Positions 1-8,491 of a DNA stretch of 64,000 bases are shown here, in pieces. Source of the stretch: Microcella daejeonensis (GTDB lineage Bacteria; Actinomycetota; Actinomycetes; Actinomycetales; Microbacteriaceae); assembly GCF_026625045.1 (NCBI RefSeq), contig NZ_CP113089.1, positions 1,364,001 through 1,428,000 of the forward strand, read 5' to 3'. The notes under the pieces are model-generated. The model had not been told where the DNA came from. It ran no database searches and was given only the letters and a program-made list of their open reading frames with translations. Positions within the stretch are counted from its first letter, which is position 1, and each line of letters starts with the position of its first letter. Position numbers and translations under genes: made by a program.

Positions 1-9
1 AAGAACTGA
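1..9 (+). CDS. rpmC: 3' end of the gene before rpsQ, probably rpmC (ribosomal protein L29)
   Basis: Only the last two codons (Lys, Asn) and a TGA stop at 7-9 are inside the window. The stop overlaps the rpsQ start as TGATG. In bacterial S10/spc clusters rpmC directly precedes rpsQ, so the identity is inferred from gene order alone. Confidence 0.4.
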   Translation, partial: KN

Positions 10-329
10 TGGCTACGGCTGAGAAGAAGACCGCTGCCGGCCACGAGTCGGCCGCGCACGACGTTCGCGACGCCGAGGCCCGCGGGTACCGCAAGGCCCG
101 TCGCGGCTACGTCACCAGCGACAAGATGGAGAAGACCATCGTCGTCGAGGTGGAGGACCGCGTGAAGCACCCGCTCTACGGCAAGGTCATCCGTCGCACC
201 TCGAAGGTCAAGGTCCACGACGAGCAGAACAGCGCCGGCATCGGCGACCTGGTGCTCATCTCCGAGACCCGCCCCCTGTCCGCCACGAAGCGCTGGCGCC
301 TCGTCGAGATCCTCGAGAAGGCCAAGTAG
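9..329 (+). CDS. rpsQ: 30S ribosomal protein S17
   Basis: This is a primary 16S rRNA-binding protein of the small subunit. The OB-fold core starts at about residue 28 with [19 protein letters not shown] and continues through [13 protein letters not shown] and [12 protein letters not shown], all typical of S17. The 106-residue product is longer than the 80-85 residues of E. coli S17 because of a charged N-terminal tail of roughly 25 residues. The ATG overlaps the preceding stop, which indicates translational coupling inside the ribosomal operon. It is followed after 32 bases by rplN. Confidence 0.95.
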   Translation: MATAEKKTAAGHESAAHDVRDAEARGYRKARRGYVTSDKMEKTIVVEVEDRVKHPLYGKVIRRTSKVKVHDEQNSAGIGDLVLISETRPLSATKRWRLVEILEKAK

Positions 330-361
330 GCCCCGGCCTGCTTGACCTTAAGGAGTAGCAA

Positions 362-730
362 ATGCTGCAGCAAGAATCCCGCGTCAAGGTCGCCGACAAC
401 ACCGGCGCCAAGGAGCTGCTCACCATCCGTGTGCTCGGCGGCTCCGGCCGTCGTTACGCCGGCCTGGGCGACATCATCGTCGCCACGGTGAAGGACGCCA
501 TCCCCGGTGGCAACGTCAAGAAGGGCGACGTCGTCAAGGCGGTCATCGTCCGCACCGTGAAGCAGACCCGCCGTCCCGACGGCTCGTACATCAAGTTCGA
601 CGAGAACGCCGCCGTCATCCTGAAGAACGACGGGGACCCCCGCGGTACCCGCATCTTCGGACCGGTCGGTCGTGAGCTTCGTGACAAGAAGTTCATGAAG
701 ATCGTCTCCCTGGCCCCGGAGGTGCTGTAA
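362..730 (+). CDS. rplN: 50S ribosomal protein L14
   Basis: Large-subunit protein L14, a 23S rRNA binder at the subunit interface. The 122-residue length and the sequence [20 protein letters not shown] at the start, followed by [15 protein letters not shown] and the C-terminal [10 protein letters not shown], match the family throughout. An AAGGAG ribosome binding site lies just before the ATG. Downstream, rplX begins 2 bases after the stop codon, so the two are co-translated. Confidence 0.97.
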   Translation: MLQQESRVKVADNTGAKELLTIRVLGGSGRRYAGLGDIIVATVKDAIPGGNVKKGDVVKAVIVRTVKQTRRPDGSYIKFDENAAVILKNDGDPRGTRIFGPVGRELRDKKFMKIVSLAPEVL

Positions 731-732
731 CC

Positions 733-1092
733 ATGGCGAAGATCAAGAAGGGCGACCTCGTTCAGGTCATCACCGGCGCCACGCAGGCGCGCGGCGGCGA
801 CCGCGGCAAGCAGGGTCGCGTTCTCGAGGTGATCGCGGAGAAGAACCGCATCATCGTCGAGGGCATCAACCTCGTCACCAAGCACGTGCGCGTCGGCCAG
901 ACGCAGCGCGGCACGAAGACCGGTGGCATCGAGACCCACGAGGCGTCCATCCACGTGTCCAACGTGGCCGTGGTGGACCCCAAGACCAAGAAGCCGACGC
1001 GCGTCGGGCACCGTGAGGAGACCGTCGAGAAGGACGGCATCACCAAGACGGTGCGCGTGCGCTACGCCAAGAATTCGGGTGAGAAGCTCTAA
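733..1092 (+). CDS. rplX: 50S ribosomal protein L24
   Basis: Assembly-initiator protein of the large subunit. The N-terminal KOW motif is visible in the first 40 residues ([19 protein letters not shown], then KQGRVLEVI). At 119 residues it is slightly longer than the usual 100-105, with extra basic residues at the C-terminus. The stop codon shares one base with the rplE start (TAATG), giving coupled translation. Confidence 0.96.
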   Translation: MAKIKKGDLVQVITGATQARGGDRGKQGRVLEVIAEKNRIIVEGINLVTKHVRVGQTQRGTKTGGIETHEASIHVSNVAVVDPKTKKPTRVGHREETVEKDGITKTVRVRYAKNSGEKL

Positions 1093-1691
1093 TGACCGAC
1101 ACCGCTACCGCCACCGGCGAGGCGACGACCGCGAAGGTCCAGCCGCGTCTGAAGCAGAAGTACCGCGCCGACATCACGAAGGCGCTCACCGAGCAGTTCG
1201 GGTACACCAACCCGCACCAGGTTCCCGGTCTCGTGAAGATCGTCGTGAACACCGGTGTCGGCGAGGCCGCCCGCGACAGCAAGGTCATCGACGGCGCGAT
1301 CAAGGACCTCACCGCGATCACCGGCCAGAAGCCGCAGGTCACGAAGGCCCGCAAGTCGATCGCGCAGTTCAAGCTGCGCGAGGGGATGCCCATCGGCGCT
1401 CACGTCACCCTCCGCGGTGACCGCGCCTGGGAGTTCCTCGACCGCCTGCTCTCGCTCGCACTGCCGCGCATCCGCGACTTCCGCGGCCTGAGCGCCACGC
1501 AGTTCGACGGCAACGGCAACTACACCTTCGGTCTCCAGGAGCAGAGCGTCTTCCACGAGATCGACCAGGACAAGATCGACCGCGTGCGCGGCTTCGACAT
1601 CACCATCGTGACGACCGCGAAGACGGACGACGAGGGCCGCGCCCTGCTGCGCGCGCTCGGCTTCCCCTTCAAGTCGGCCGACGCCTCCTGA
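1092..1691 (+). CDS. rplE: 50S ribosomal protein L5
   Basis: L5 binds 5S rRNA and contacts the P-site tRNA. Family signatures include [20 protein letters not shown] near residue 18, [14 protein letters not shown], the [14 protein letters not shown] loop and the [10 protein letters not shown] segment. At 199 residues it is slightly longer than the 180-190 usual in actinobacteria, with a Thr/Ala-rich start. In many actinobacteria the next gene is rpsN; here a 103-base gap with hairpins leads to rpsH instead. Confidence 0.97.
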   Translation: MTDTATATGEATTAKVQPRLKQKYRADITKALTEQFGYTNPHQVPGLVKIVVNTGVGEAARDSKVIDGAIKDLTAITGQKPQVTKARKSIAQFKLREGMPIGAHVTLRGDRAWEFLDRLLSLALPRIRDFRGLSATQFDGNGNYTFGLQEQSVFHEIDQDKIDRVRGFDITIVTTAKTDDEGRALLRALGFPFKSADAS

Positions 1692-1713
1692 CCGAGGCGA
1701 TCCACTCCACCCC

Positions 1714-1776
1714 GGCCCGACTCTCGGGCCCCGATCGGCTAGGTCCGTCCCCGTGTAACGGGTCCGGAAACCGGAC
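1714..1776 (+). other. Two hairpins in the rplE-rpsH gap
   Basis: Two perfect hairpins lie where many actinobacteria carry rpsN. The first is GGCCCGA/TCGGGCC (1714-1720 with 1724-1730, loop CTC). The second is GTCCGG/CCGGAC (1762-1767 with 1771-1776, loop AAA). Neither is followed by a T run, so RNA processing or translational control is as likely as termination. Confidence 0.4.
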
Positions 1777-1794
1777 GAGAACAGGAAAATCATC

Positions 1795-2193
1795 ATGACG
1801 ATGACAGATCCGGTCGCAGACATGCTGACCAGACTGCGCAACGCCAACTCGGCGTTCCACGAGACCGTGGCGATGCCGAGCTCCAAGCTCAAGAGCCACA
1901 TCGCCGAGATCCTCAAGCGCGAGGGCTACATCTCCGACTGGGCCGTCGAGGACGCCCGCGTCGGTTCGACGTTGACGCTGTCGCTCAAGTACGGCCCGAA
2001 CCGCGAGCGGTCGATCGCCGGCATCAAGCGCGTCTCCAAGCCCGGACTCCGGGTCTACGCGAAGAGCACCGAGATCCCCACGGTCCTCGGCGGCCTCGGC
2101 GTGGCCATCCTGTCGACTTCCTCCGGTCTGCTCACCGACCGCGAGGCGATGAAGAAGGGCGTGGGTGGGGAAGTCCTCGCCTACGTGTGGTGA
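1795..2193 (+). CDS. rpsH: 30S ribosomal protein S8
   Basis: S8 binds 16S rRNA helix 21 and, in E. coli, represses the spc operon. The 132-residue product shows the family start [20 protein letters not shown] and the C-terminal block [19 protein letters not shown]. Two in-frame ATGs exist (1795 and 1801). The AGGAAAA site about 8 bases before 1795 favours the first. The stop is 6 bases before rplF. Confidence 0.97.
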   Translation: MTMTDPVADMLTRLRNANSAFHETVAMPSSKLKSHIAEILKREGYISDWAVEDARVGSTLTLSLKYGPNRERSIAGIKRVSKPGLRVYAKSTEIPTVLGGLGVAILSTSSGLLTDREAMKKGVGGEVLAYVW

Positions 2194-2199
2194 TCTGAC

Positions 2200-2736
2200 A
2201 TGTCCCGCATCGGACGCATGCCCATCGACATCCCCGGTGGTGTCGAGGTCACGGTCGACGGCCAGGCCGTCACCGTCAAGGGCCCCAAGGGTCAGCTCTG
2301 GCTGACCGTGGCCAGCCCCATCGAGGTCGCCATCGAGGAGAACCAGGTCGTCGTGACCCGCCCCGATGACGAGCGCGCGTCGCGCTCGCTCCACGGCCTC
2401 ACCCGCACGCTCATCGCCAACAACATCATCGGTGTCACCCAGGGCTACTCCAAGGGCCTCGAGGTCGTCGGCACCGGTTACCGCGTTCAGGCGAAGGGCG
2501 AGGGCGTCGAGTTCGCGCTCGGCTTCTCCCACCCCGTCACGGTGAACCCGCCCCAGGGCATCACGTTCACCGTCGAGGGCAACAACAAGCTCACCGTCAG
2601 CGGCATCGACAAGCAGGCCGTTGGCGAGGTCGCCGCGAACATCCGCAAGATCCGCAAGCCCGAGCCGTACAAGGGCAAGGGCGTGCGGTACGCCGGCGAG
2701 ATCGTGCGCCGCAAGGCCGGAAAGAGTGGTAAGTGA
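2200..2736 (+). CDS. rplF: 50S ribosomal protein L6
   Basis: L6 sits near the factor-binding centre of the large subunit. The 178-residue length is standard. The start [20 protein letters not shown], the central [18 protein letters not shown] and the C-terminal motif [21 protein letters not shown] are diagnostic. The stop codon overlaps or abuts the rplR start, so the genes are translated together. Confidence 0.97.
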   Translation: MSRIGRMPIDIPGGVEVTVDGQAVTVKGPKGQLWLTVASPIEVAIEENQVVVTRPDDERASRSLHGLTRTLIANNIIGVTQGYSKGLEVVGTGYRVQAKGEGVEFALGFSHPVTVNPPQGITFTVEGNNKLTVSGIDKQAVGEVAANIRKIRKPEPYKGKGVRYAGEIVRRKAGKSGK

Positions 2737-2738
2737 TC

Positions 2739-3110
2739 ATGGGTCTCGGAACTAGAGGCAAGAGCAAGACCGCAGCCAAGGGCCGCCGTCACGCGCGTCT
2801 GCGCAAGCGCATCACCGGTACGGCCGATCGGCCGCGCCTGGTCGTCACCCGTTCGGCCCGTCACGTCTTCGTGCAGGTCGTCGATGACGCCAAGGGTCAC
2901 ACCGTGGCCAGCGCCTCCACCATGGAGGAGGGCATGCGCACGTTCGACGGCGACAAGACCGCCAAGGCGCGCAAGGTCGGCGAGCTCGTCGCCGAGCGCG
3001 CCAAGCAGGCGGGCGTCGAGGCCGTCGTGTTCGACCGCGGTGGAAACCGCTACGCGGGTCGCGTCGCGGCCATCGCCGATGGAGCGCGAGAGGGTGGACT
3101 GAGCCTGTGA
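2739..3110 (+). CDS. rplR: 50S ribosomal protein L18
   Basis: L18 binds 5S rRNA. The basic N-terminus [20 protein letters not shown] and the later sequence [22 protein letters not shown] identify the family. I chose ATG 2739 ([10 protein letters not shown]). A GTG at 2733, which overlaps the rplF stop, would add two residues and cannot be excluded. The product is 123 residues. The stop overlaps the rpsE GTG start as GTGA. Confidence 0.95.
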   Translation: MGLGTRGKSKTAAKGRRHARLRKRITGTADRPRLVVTRSARHVFVQVVDDAKGHTVASASTMEEGMRTFDGDKTAKARKVGELVAERAKQAGVEAVVFDRGGNRYAGRVAAIADGAREGGLSL

Positions 3111-3796
3111 GTGAGAACGAGAAGGAGCAGACCGTGGCGGCAGAGGCCCCCGTGGAGACCGCTGCGTCGTCGGAGCCGTCGACCGAGCCCCGCGAGGCTC
3201 GTCGAGGCAGCCGCGAGCGCAACCCCAACCGCGACCGCGGTGCGCGCGACACCGAGAAGAGCCAGTTCCTCGAGCGCGTCGTGACCATCAACCGCGTCTC
3301 GAAGGTCGTCAAGGGCGGTCGTCGATTCAGCTTCACCGCCCTCGTGGTCGTCGGTGACGGCAACGGCATGGTCGGCGTCGGCTACGGCAAGGCCCGCGAG
3401 GTCCCCACGGCGATCTCGAAGGGCGTCGAGGAGGCGAAGAAGAACTTCTTCCGCGTCCCGCGCGTCGCGGCGACCATCCCCCACCCCGTCCAGGGTGAGG
3501 CCGCCGCCGGTGTGGTGCTCCTGCGCCCCGCCGCTGCCGGTACCGGTGTCATCGCCGGCGGTCCCGTGCGCGCCGTGCTCGAGTGCGCCGGCATCCACGA
3601 CGTGCTCAGCAAGTCGCTCGGCTCGTCGAACACCATCAACATCGTCCACGCGACGGTGGCGGCGCTGAAGCAGCTCGAGGAGCCGCGCGCCGTCGCTGCC
3701 CGACGTGGGCTGGACTTCGAGGACGTCGCCCCCGCGCGTCTCGTCCGTGCCGAGGCCGTCGCGGCCGAGGCCGCAGCCGGAAAGGCGGGTGCATGA
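3107..3796 (+). CDS. rpsE: 30S ribosomal protein S5
   Basis: S5 is a fidelity and helicase-associated protein of the small subunit. The double-stranded RNA-binding-like domain begins near residue 53 ([20 protein letters not shown]) and the second domain carries [20 protein letters not shown]. At 229 residues it is much longer than the 166 of E. coli. About 50 extra acidic and Arg-rich residues lie at the N-terminus and an Ala-rich tail at the C-terminus, as often seen in actinobacteria. It starts at GTG overlapping rplR. Confidence 0.96.
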   Translation: MSENEKEQTVAAEAPVETAASSEPSTEPREARRGSRERNPNRDRGARDTEKSQFLERVVTINRVSKVVKGGRRFSFTALVVVGDGNGMVGVGYGKAREVPTAISKGVEEAKKNFFRVPRVAATIPHPVQGEAAAGVVLLRPAAAGTGVIAGGPVRAVLECAGIHDVLSKSLGSSNTINIVHATVAALKQLEEPRAVAARRGLDFEDVAPARLVRAEAVAAEAAAGKAGA

Positions 3797-3981
3797 TGGC
3801 CGTCCGCCTGAAGGTGACCCAGATCAAGTCTGTTATCAGCGAGAAGCAGAACCAGCGCGACACCCTGCGGAGCCTGGGCCTCAAGCGGATCGGCGACTCC
3901 GTCGTCCGCGAGGACAGCCCGGTCAACCGGGGGTACGTCCGCACGGTCGCTCACCTCGTCAAGGTCGAGGAGATTGACTAA
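3796..3981 (+). CDS. rpmD: 50S ribosomal protein L30
   Basis: A short L30 of 61 residues. The sequence [20 protein letters not shown], then [19 protein letters not shown] and the end [11 protein letters not shown], matches actinobacterial L30 over its full length. Two consecutive ATGs occur (3793 and 3796). The second gives the family-typical MA start and overlaps the rpsE stop by one base. The TAA stop shares a base with the rplO ATG. Confidence 0.94.
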   Translation: MAVRLKVTQIKSVISEKQNQRDTLRSLGLKRIGDSVVREDSPVNRGYVRTVAHLVKVEEID

Positions 3982-4721
3982 TGACTGAAGAGAAGAAGGA
4001 CGAGGCCGCGAAGGCCCCGGCCAAGAAGGCTCCGGCGAAGGCCGCTGCCGACAAGGCTCCCGCCAAGAAGGCTCCGGCGAAGGCCGCTGCCGACAAGGCT
4101 CCCGCCAAGAAGGCTCCGGCCAAGGCTGCGGCCGACAAGGCCCCGGCGGCGAAGGCTCCGGCCAAGAAGGCGCCGGCGGCGAAGTCCTCCGACACGACGG
4201 CGTCGAGCGACGCCCCCGCGACGAAGGCTCCCGCCAAGAAGGCTCCCGCGGCGAAGAAGGCCCCCGCGGCCGAGGTCGCCCGCCCCCAGGTGCTCAAGGT
4301 GCACCACCTTCGCCCGGCTCCCGGGTCGAAGAAGGAGCGCACCCGCGTCGGTCGCGGTGAGGGCTCCAAGGGCAAGACGGCCGGTCGCGGTACCAAGGGC
4401 ACGAAGGCGCGCTACTCCGTGCGCCCCGGGTTCGAGGGCGGCAACCTCAACTTCGTCATGCGTGCTCCGAAGCTGCGCGGGTTCACCAACCCGTTCCGCG
4501 TCGAGTACCAGGTCGTGAACCTGTCGACGCTTGCCGACCTGTACCCGAAGGGTGGCGAGGTCACCATCGGCGACCTGGTCGCGAAGGGTGCGGTGCGCAA
4601 GAACGAGAAGGTCAAGGTTCTCGGCGACGGCGACATTGCGGTTAAGCTCACTGTGGCGGTCGACAAGGTCTCGCGCTCTGCCGAGCAGAAGATCGTGGCC
4701 GCCGGCGGTTCCATCAAGTAG
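3981..4721 (+). CDS. rplO: 50S ribosomal protein L15 with a long Lys/Ala/Pro-rich N-terminal extension
   Basis: The conventional L15 core starts near residue 104 ([20 protein letters not shown]) and runs 143 residues with the family motifs [26 protein letters not shown] and the C-terminal VAAGGSIK. Before it lie about 103 residues that are almost only Lys, Ala and Pro, including three perfect 14-residue repeats at residues 11-52. The ATG overlaps the rpmD stop. An internal GTG at 4290 sits at the core boundary but has no ribosome binding site, so the extension is probably translated. It resembles histone H1-like tails and may contact RNA. Confidence 0.93.
   Translation: MTEEKKDEAAKAPAKKAPAKAAADKAPAKKAPAKAAADKAPAKKAPAKAAADKAPAAKAPAKKAPAAKSSDTTASSDAPATKAPAKKAPAAKKAPAAEVARPQVLKVHHLRPAPGSKKERTRVGRGEGSKGKTAGRGTKGTKARYSVRPGFEGGNLNFVMRAPKLRGFTNPFRVEYQVVNLSTLADLYPKGGEVTIGDLVAKGAVRKNEKVKVLGDGDIAVKLTVAVDKVSRSAEQKIVAAGGSIK
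4011..4136 (+). repeat. Three tandem 42-bp units in rplO
   Basis: Three consecutive 42-bp units each encode [14 protein letters not shown]. The protein repeats are identical while the third DNA copy has a few synonymous changes. A degenerate continuation of the same composition runs to about 4285. Confidence 0.9.
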
Positions 4722-4726
4722 TCGCT

Positions 4727-4755
4727 CGGGCGGCCCCCGTCATGGGGGCCGCCCG
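4727..4755 (+). terminator. Hairpin terminator after rplO
   Basis: A perfect 12-bp GC stem (4727-4738 with 4744-4755, loop GTCAT) starts 5 bases after the rplO stop. Only a short CT-rich tract follows, which is common for actinobacterial intrinsic terminators. It separates the spc genes from secY. Confidence 0.7.
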
Positions 4756-4832
4756 GCTCTTGGCCCAACCAGGGTCGCCGCATCCCCTGCCGCCGGGCAC
4801 GGGATGCTCATGGTTTTTATACGGGAGGTCTC

Positions 4833-6158
4833 GTGTTCAGAGCTATCGGGCGGATCTTCCGCACGCCCGACCTCCGCCGGAAGATCGGTTTCACCCTGGG
4901 CATCGTCGCCCTCTTCCGTCTGGGTTCGTTCATCCCCGCACCGTTCGTGGACTACCAGAACGTGCAGGAGTGCTTGAGCGGCAACGCGGGCACCACCGGG
5001 CTCTACCAGCTCGTCAACCTCTTCAGCGGCGGCGCACTGCTGCAGCTGTCCATCTTCGCGCTGGGGATCATGCCGTACATCACGGCGTCGATCATCACCC
5101 AGCTGCTGCGCGTGGTCATCCCGCACTTCGACACCCTCTACAAGGAGGGCCAGGCGGGCCAGGCCAAGCTGACGCAGTACACGCGCTACCTCACGATCGC
5201 GCTCGCCATCCTGCAGTCGACGACGCTCATCACGGTCGCCCGCGCCGGCGCGCTGTTCCCGACCACGTCGGGCGTGCCGCAGTGCAGCCAGCTCATCACC
5301 AACGACGCCTGGTACGCCATCCTCCTCATGGTCATCACGATGACCGCGGGCACGGGCCTGATCATGTGGCTCGGAGAGCTCGTGACCGAGCGCGGCATCG
5401 GCAACGGCATGTCGCTCCTGATCTTCGTCTCCATCGCCGCCACCTTCCCCTCGGCGCTGTGGGCCATCGCCGTGGCGCAGGGCCCGAACATCTTCGTCAT
5501 CGTGATCGCGGTCGGCATCCTCGTGATGGCGGCGGTCGTGTTCGTCGAGCAGTCCCAGCGGCGCATCCCCGTCCAGTACGCCAAGCGCATGGTGGGTCGT
5601 CGCACCTACGGCGGCAACAACACCTACATCCCGATCAAGGTCAACATGGCCGGCGTCGTGCCCGTCATCTTCGCCTCCTCGCTGCTGTACCTGCCGGCCC
5701 TGGTCGCGCAGTTCAACCAGCCCCAGGCCGGTCAGACGGCGCCCGAGTGGGTCGTCTGGATCCAGAACAACCTCGTCTCGGGCGACAACCCGATCTACAT
5801 GGCGGTCTACTTCCTGCTCATCGTCGGGTTCACGTACTTCTACGTCGCGATCACCTTCAACCCGGAGGAGGTCGCGGACAACATGAAGAAGTACGGCGGG
5901 TTCATCCCGGGCATCCGGGCCGGCCGGCCGACGGCCGAGTACCTGGACTACGTGCTCACCCGCGTGACGCTCCCGGGATCGCTGTACCTGGGTCTCCTCG
6001 CGCTCATCCCGCTCATCGCCCTGGCGACGATCGGTGCGAACCAGAACTTCCCGTTCGGCGGCGCGAGCATCCTCATCATCGTCGGCGTCGGGCTCGAGAC
6101 GGTGAAGCAGATCGACGCGCAGCTGCAGCAGCGCCACTACGAGGGGCTGCTGAAGTGA
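4833..6158 (+). CDS. secY: Preprotein translocase channel subunit SecY
   Basis: SecY forms the protein-conducting channel of the Sec translocon in the cytoplasmic membrane. The 441-residue product has the N-terminal FRTPDLRRKIGFTLGIVALFRLGSF region, about ten hydrophobic segments, the family motif IQFFNQPQ-like stretch and the cytoplasmic loop NPEEVADNMKKYGGFIPGIR with conserved Arg. GTG start, preceded by GGGAGG at 4822-4827. The stop overlaps the adk start as GTGA, so secY and adk form a pair. Confidence 0.96.
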   Translation: MFRAIGRIFRTPDLRRKIGFTLGIVALFRLGSFIPAPFVDYQNVQECLSGNAGTTGLYQLVNLFSGGALLQLSIFALGIMPYITASIITQLLRVVIPHFDTLYKEGQAGQAKLTQYTRYLTIALAILQSTTLITVARAGALFPTTSGVPQCSQLITNDAWYAILLMVITMTAGTGLIMWLGELVTERGIGNGMSLLIFVSIAATFPSALWAIAVAQGPNIFVIVIAVGILVMAAVVFVEQSQRRIPVQYAKRMVGRRTYGGNNTYIPIKVNMAGVVPVIFASSLLYLPALVAQFNQPQAGQTAPEWVVWIQNNLVSGDNPIYMAVYFLLIVGFTYFYVAITFNPEEVADNMKKYGGFIPGIRAGRPTAEYLDYVLTRVTLPGSLYLGLLALIPLIALATIGANQNFPFGGASILIIVGVGLETVKQIDAQLQQRHYEGLLK

Positions 6159-6745
6159 GCGCCCGCCTCCTCCTGATCGGTCCGCCCGGAGCGGGCAAGG
6201 GCACCCAGGCGGTGCGGCTCTCCGCATCGCTCGGCGTGCCGGCGATCTCCACGGGCGACATCTTCCGTGAGAACGTGCGCAACGAGACCGAGCTCGGTAC
6301 GAAGGCGAAGGCGTTCATGGACGCCGGCGACAACGTCCCCGACTCCCTCACCAACGATCTGGTGCGCGACCGTCTCTCCCAGGAGGACTGCGCCGCGGGC
6401 TTCCTGCTCGACGGCTACCCCCGCACGACCGATCAGGTGCGCGCGCTCGACGAGTTCCTCGCCGAGCACGGAACCGCGATGGACGTCGTCATCGAGCTCG
6501 TGGCCGACCCGGACGTTGTGGTCGAGCGGCTCAAGAAGCGCGCCCTGGACCAGGGCCGCAGCGACGACGACGAGTCGGTGGTGCGTCACCGCCTCGAGGT
6601 CTACCGCCAGCAGACGGCGCCCCTCATCGACCTGTACGACGGTCGCGGGATGCTCGCGAAGGTCGACGGCATCGGCGAGATCGACGAGGTCACGGCCCGC
6701 ATCTCCGACGCCCTCGCCGCGCGCGGCATCCTCGTCGCCGACTGA
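6155..6745 (+). CDS. adk: Adenylate kinase, short type
   Basis: Interconverts ATP plus AMP with two ADP. The P-loop GPPGAGKGTQ lies at residues 9-18, and AMP-site motifs are STGDIFRENV and DGYPRTTDQ. The LID is a short segment (DQGRSDDDESVVRHRL) with no zinc-binding cysteines, the form usual in actinobacteria. The product is 196 residues from GTG 6155, which overlaps the secY stop. No map gene follows, although secY-adk-map is a frequent order in other actinobacteria. Confidence 0.95.
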   Translation: MSARLLLIGPPGAGKGTQAVRLSASLGVPAISTGDIFRENVRNETELGTKAKAFMDAGDNVPDSLTNDLVRDRLSQEDCAAGFLLDGYPRTTDQVRALDEFLAEHGTAMDVVIELVADPDVVVERLKKRALDQGRSDDDESVVRHRLEVYRQQTAPLIDLYDGRGMLAKVDGIGEIDEVTARISDALAARGILVAD

Positions 6746-6770
6746 TCCTGGTCGGAGCGACACGCCCGAG

Positions 6771-6800
6771 TTGCTCGGCGCCCGCTCTATCACCTAAGCT
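6771..6800 (+). promoter_or_regulatory. Candidate promoter for infA-rpmJ
   Basis: TTGCTC (6771-6776) and TAAGCT (6795-6800) are separated by 18 bases, in the 187-base gap after adk. An 8-bp hairpin with loop TTC follows at 6818-6836, in the presumed leader. Confidence 0.4.
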
Positions 6801-6932
6801 TGACCCTTGGTGCTTTCGGCACGCCTTCGGCGTGTCGACGTAACGCGTCTGACGTGCAGTTGACGCGACCTTCGACAGGTGCCATCGAACCGCACGACCA
6901 GCGAATCCCCAACTTTTAGCGACGAAGAGGCT

Positions 6933-7154
6933 ATGGCCAAAAAAGACGGTGTCATCGAAATCGAGGGCGCAGTGGTTGAAGCACTGCCCAACGCCATGTT
7001 CCGCGTCGAGCTGACCAACGGACACAAGGTGCTCGCCCACATCTCGGGCAAGATGCGTCAGCACTACATCCGCATCCTCCCGGAGGACCGCGTGATCGTG
7101 GAGCTGAGCCCCTACGACCTGACCCGCGGCCGGATCGTCTACCGCTACAAGTAA
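6933..7154 (+). CDS. infA: Translation initiation factor IF-1
   Basis: IF-1 occupies the ribosomal A site during initiation. The 73-residue protein is nearly entirely the S1-type OB fold: [40 protein letters not shown] and [20 protein letters not shown]. The frame is open further upstream, but the family start and GAAGAGG at 6924-6930 fix ATG 6933. It leads the infA-rpmJ-rpsM-rpsK group. Confidence 0.97.
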   Translation: MAKKDGVIEIEGAVVEALPNAMFRVELTNGHKVLAHISGKMRQHYIRILPEDRVIVELSPYDLTRGRIVYRYK

Positions 7155-7229
7155 CGGGAGCCCGCTGCACAAGGAACGGCCCGGGAGTCCACCCGGCGCA
7201 CGAGGCCAGCGAAACCCAAAGGAAGAACC

Positions 7230-7343
7230 ATGAAGGTCAACCCCAGCGTCAAGCCCATCTGCGACAAGTGCAAGGTGATCCGTCGTCACGGCAACGTGAT
7301 GGTCATCTGCGAGAACCCGCGCCACAAGCAGCGCCAGGGCTGA
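7230..7343 (+). CDS. rpmJ: 50S ribosomal protein L36
   Basis: A 37-residue protein, [17 protein letters not shown] followed by [20 protein letters not shown]. Three Cys (positions 11, 14 and 27) and one His make the zinc-binding C+ form of L36. An AAAGGAAG ribosome binding site lies about 5-10 bases upstream. It sits between infA and rpsM in the order standard for bacteria. Confidence 0.96.
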   Translation: MKVNPSVKPICDKCKVIRRHGNVMVICENPRHKQRQG

Positions 7344-7397
7344 CGCCCTGCCGCTGCGTGCGGCCAGCACGACCCCACAACTGAACACTCACCACAG

Positions 7398-7461
7398 GCA
7401 GATCCACTAGACCGCTTCGGCGGTGGACACCCCGAGCGGGAGGCTCGGGCACCGGATCTGC
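7398..7461 (+). promoter_or_regulatory. Three-stem RNA element in the rpmJ-rpsM leader
   Basis: A closing stem GCAGATCC/GGATCTGC (7398-7405 with 7454-7461, perfect 8 bp) encloses two perfect hairpins: ACCGC-TTCG-GCGGT (7411-7424) and CCCGAGC-GGGAG-GCTCGGG (7431-7449). Together they form a three-way junction that ends about 20 bases before the rpsM ribosome binding site. The place matches that of alpha-operon leader control (by S4 in E. coli), but this fold is different. Function is inferred from position only. Confidence 0.5.
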
Positions 7462-7494
7462 TCCACACCTCCCCGCATCACAGAAGGAGCCATC

Positions 7495-7869
7495 ATGGCC
7501 CGTCTTGCCGGAGTCGACATCCCGCGCGATAAGCGCGTGGAAGTCGCCCTGACGTACATCTACGGCGTCGGCCGCACCCGTGCGGTGCAGACCCTCGACG
7601 CCACCGGGATCGACCGCAACATCCGCGTGAAGGACCTCACCGACGACCAGCTCGTCAGCCTGCGCGACCACATCGAAGGCACCTTCAAGGTCGAGGGCGA
7701 TCTTCGCCGCGAGGTCGCCGCCGACATCCGCCGCAAGGTCGAGATCGGCTCCTACGAGGGCATCCGCCACCGCCGCGGCCTGCCCGTGCGCGGTCAGCGC
7801 ACCAAGACCAACGCGCGCACCCGCAAGGGCCCGAAGCGCACCGTCGCCGGCAAGAAGAAGGCGCGATAG
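7495..7869 (+). CDS. rpsM: 30S ribosomal protein S13
   Basis: S13 contacts the P-site tRNA in the head of the small subunit. The 124-residue product begins [20 protein letters not shown], contains [14 protein letters not shown] and the C-terminal [20 protein letters not shown], all diagnostic. AGAAGGAGC before ATG 7495 supports the start; the frame is open farther upstream through the leader RNA but that sequence is not S13-like. Confidence 0.97.
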   Translation: MARLAGVDIPRDKRVEVALTYIYGVGRTRAVQTLDATGIDRNIRVKDLTDDQLVSLRDHIEGTFKVEGDLRREVAADIRRKVEIGSYEGIRHRRGLPVRGQRTKTNARTRKGPKRTVAGKKKAR

Positions 7870-7920
7870 TCCCGGGGTCACCCCGCGACCATCCCTTCGA
7901 CCTCGTTCTAGGAGAAAACC

Positions 7921-8319
7921 ATGGCAGCACCGAAGTCGGCCGCTCGCAAGCCGCGTCGTAAAGAGAAGAAGAGCATCGCCGTGGGCCAGGCCCACATCAA
8001 GTCGACGTTCAACAACACCATCGTGTCGATCACCGACCCCAGCGGGGCCGTCGTCAGCTGGGCGTCGTCCGGCCAGGTCGGCTTCAAGGGTTCGCGCAAG
8101 TCGACCCCCTTCGCCGCTCAGCTGGCCGCCGAGTCGGCCGCCCGCCAGGCGCAGGAGCACGGCATGAAGAAGGTCGACGTCTTCGTCAAGGGCCCCGGCT
8201 CGGGCCGCGAGACCGCGATCCGCTCGCTCCAGGCCGCCGGCCTCGAGGTCGGCTCGATCAGCGATGTGACGCCGCAGGCGCACAACGGCTGCCGGCCGCC
8301 CAAGCGCCGCCGCGTCTAG
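7921..8319 (+). CDS. rpsK: 30S ribosomal protein S11
   Basis: S11 lines the mRNA exit region of the platform. The 132-residue protein has the family motifs [39 protein letters not shown] and the C-terminal [28 protein letters not shown] site precedes the ATG. The rpsD gene, which follows rpsK in many bacteria, is absent; a hairpin and rpoA follow. Confidence 0.97.
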   Translation: MAAPKSAARKPRRKEKKSIAVGQAHIKSTFNNTIVSITDPSGAVVSWASSGQVGFKGSRKSTPFAAQLAAESAARQAQEHGMKKVDVFVKGPGSGRETAIRSLQAAGLEVGSISDVTPQAHNGCRPPKRRRV

Positions 8320-8333
8320 TCGCACCGCAGTCC

Positions 8334-8374
8334 GGTCGCACGGCGGAGCGCGTCACCGCCTCCGCCGTGCGACC
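8334..8374 (+). terminator. Long hairpin between rpsK and rpoA
   Basis: A perfect 15-bp stem (8334-8348 with 8360-8374, 11-base loop) begins 14 bases after the rpsK stop. It is stable enough to terminate, although no U tract follows. It could limit read-through and let rpoA-rplQ be transcribed partly on its own. Confidence 0.65.
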
Positions 8375-8424
8375 GCTCCGGCGGCGCCCCGTGCCGCTCG
8401 TACGACCTCACAACTCAACACACT

Positions 8425-8473
8425 CGACGAGCCAGCCACTCGTCGCGCCACAAGTGTCATATAGCGGACACTT
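8425..8473 (+). promoter_or_regulatory. Two hairpins in the rpoA leader
   Basis: CGACGAG/CTCGTCG (8425-8431 with 8439-8445) and AAGTGTC/GACACTT (8452-8458 with 8467-8473) are both perfect 7-bp stems. The second ends 18 bases before the rpoA start. They may act as leader RNA structure for rpoA-rplQ. Confidence 0.4.
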
Positions 8474-8491
8474 CGCCGAAAGGAATCCATA

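Noticed and set aside
4290..4721. L15 starting at the internal GTG 4290
   Set aside because: No ribosome binding site precedes it, whereas ATG 3981 overlaps the rpmD stop in the manner of the other coupled genes.
6818..6836. Hairpin after adk as a terminator
   Set aside because: It lies downstream of the candidate infA promoter and has no T run, so it is more likely part of the infA leader.
7398..7461. The three-stem element as a tRNA
   Set aside because: It has only three stems, no T-loop or anticodon-loop sequence and no CCA end. Its place in a ribosomal leader fits better.
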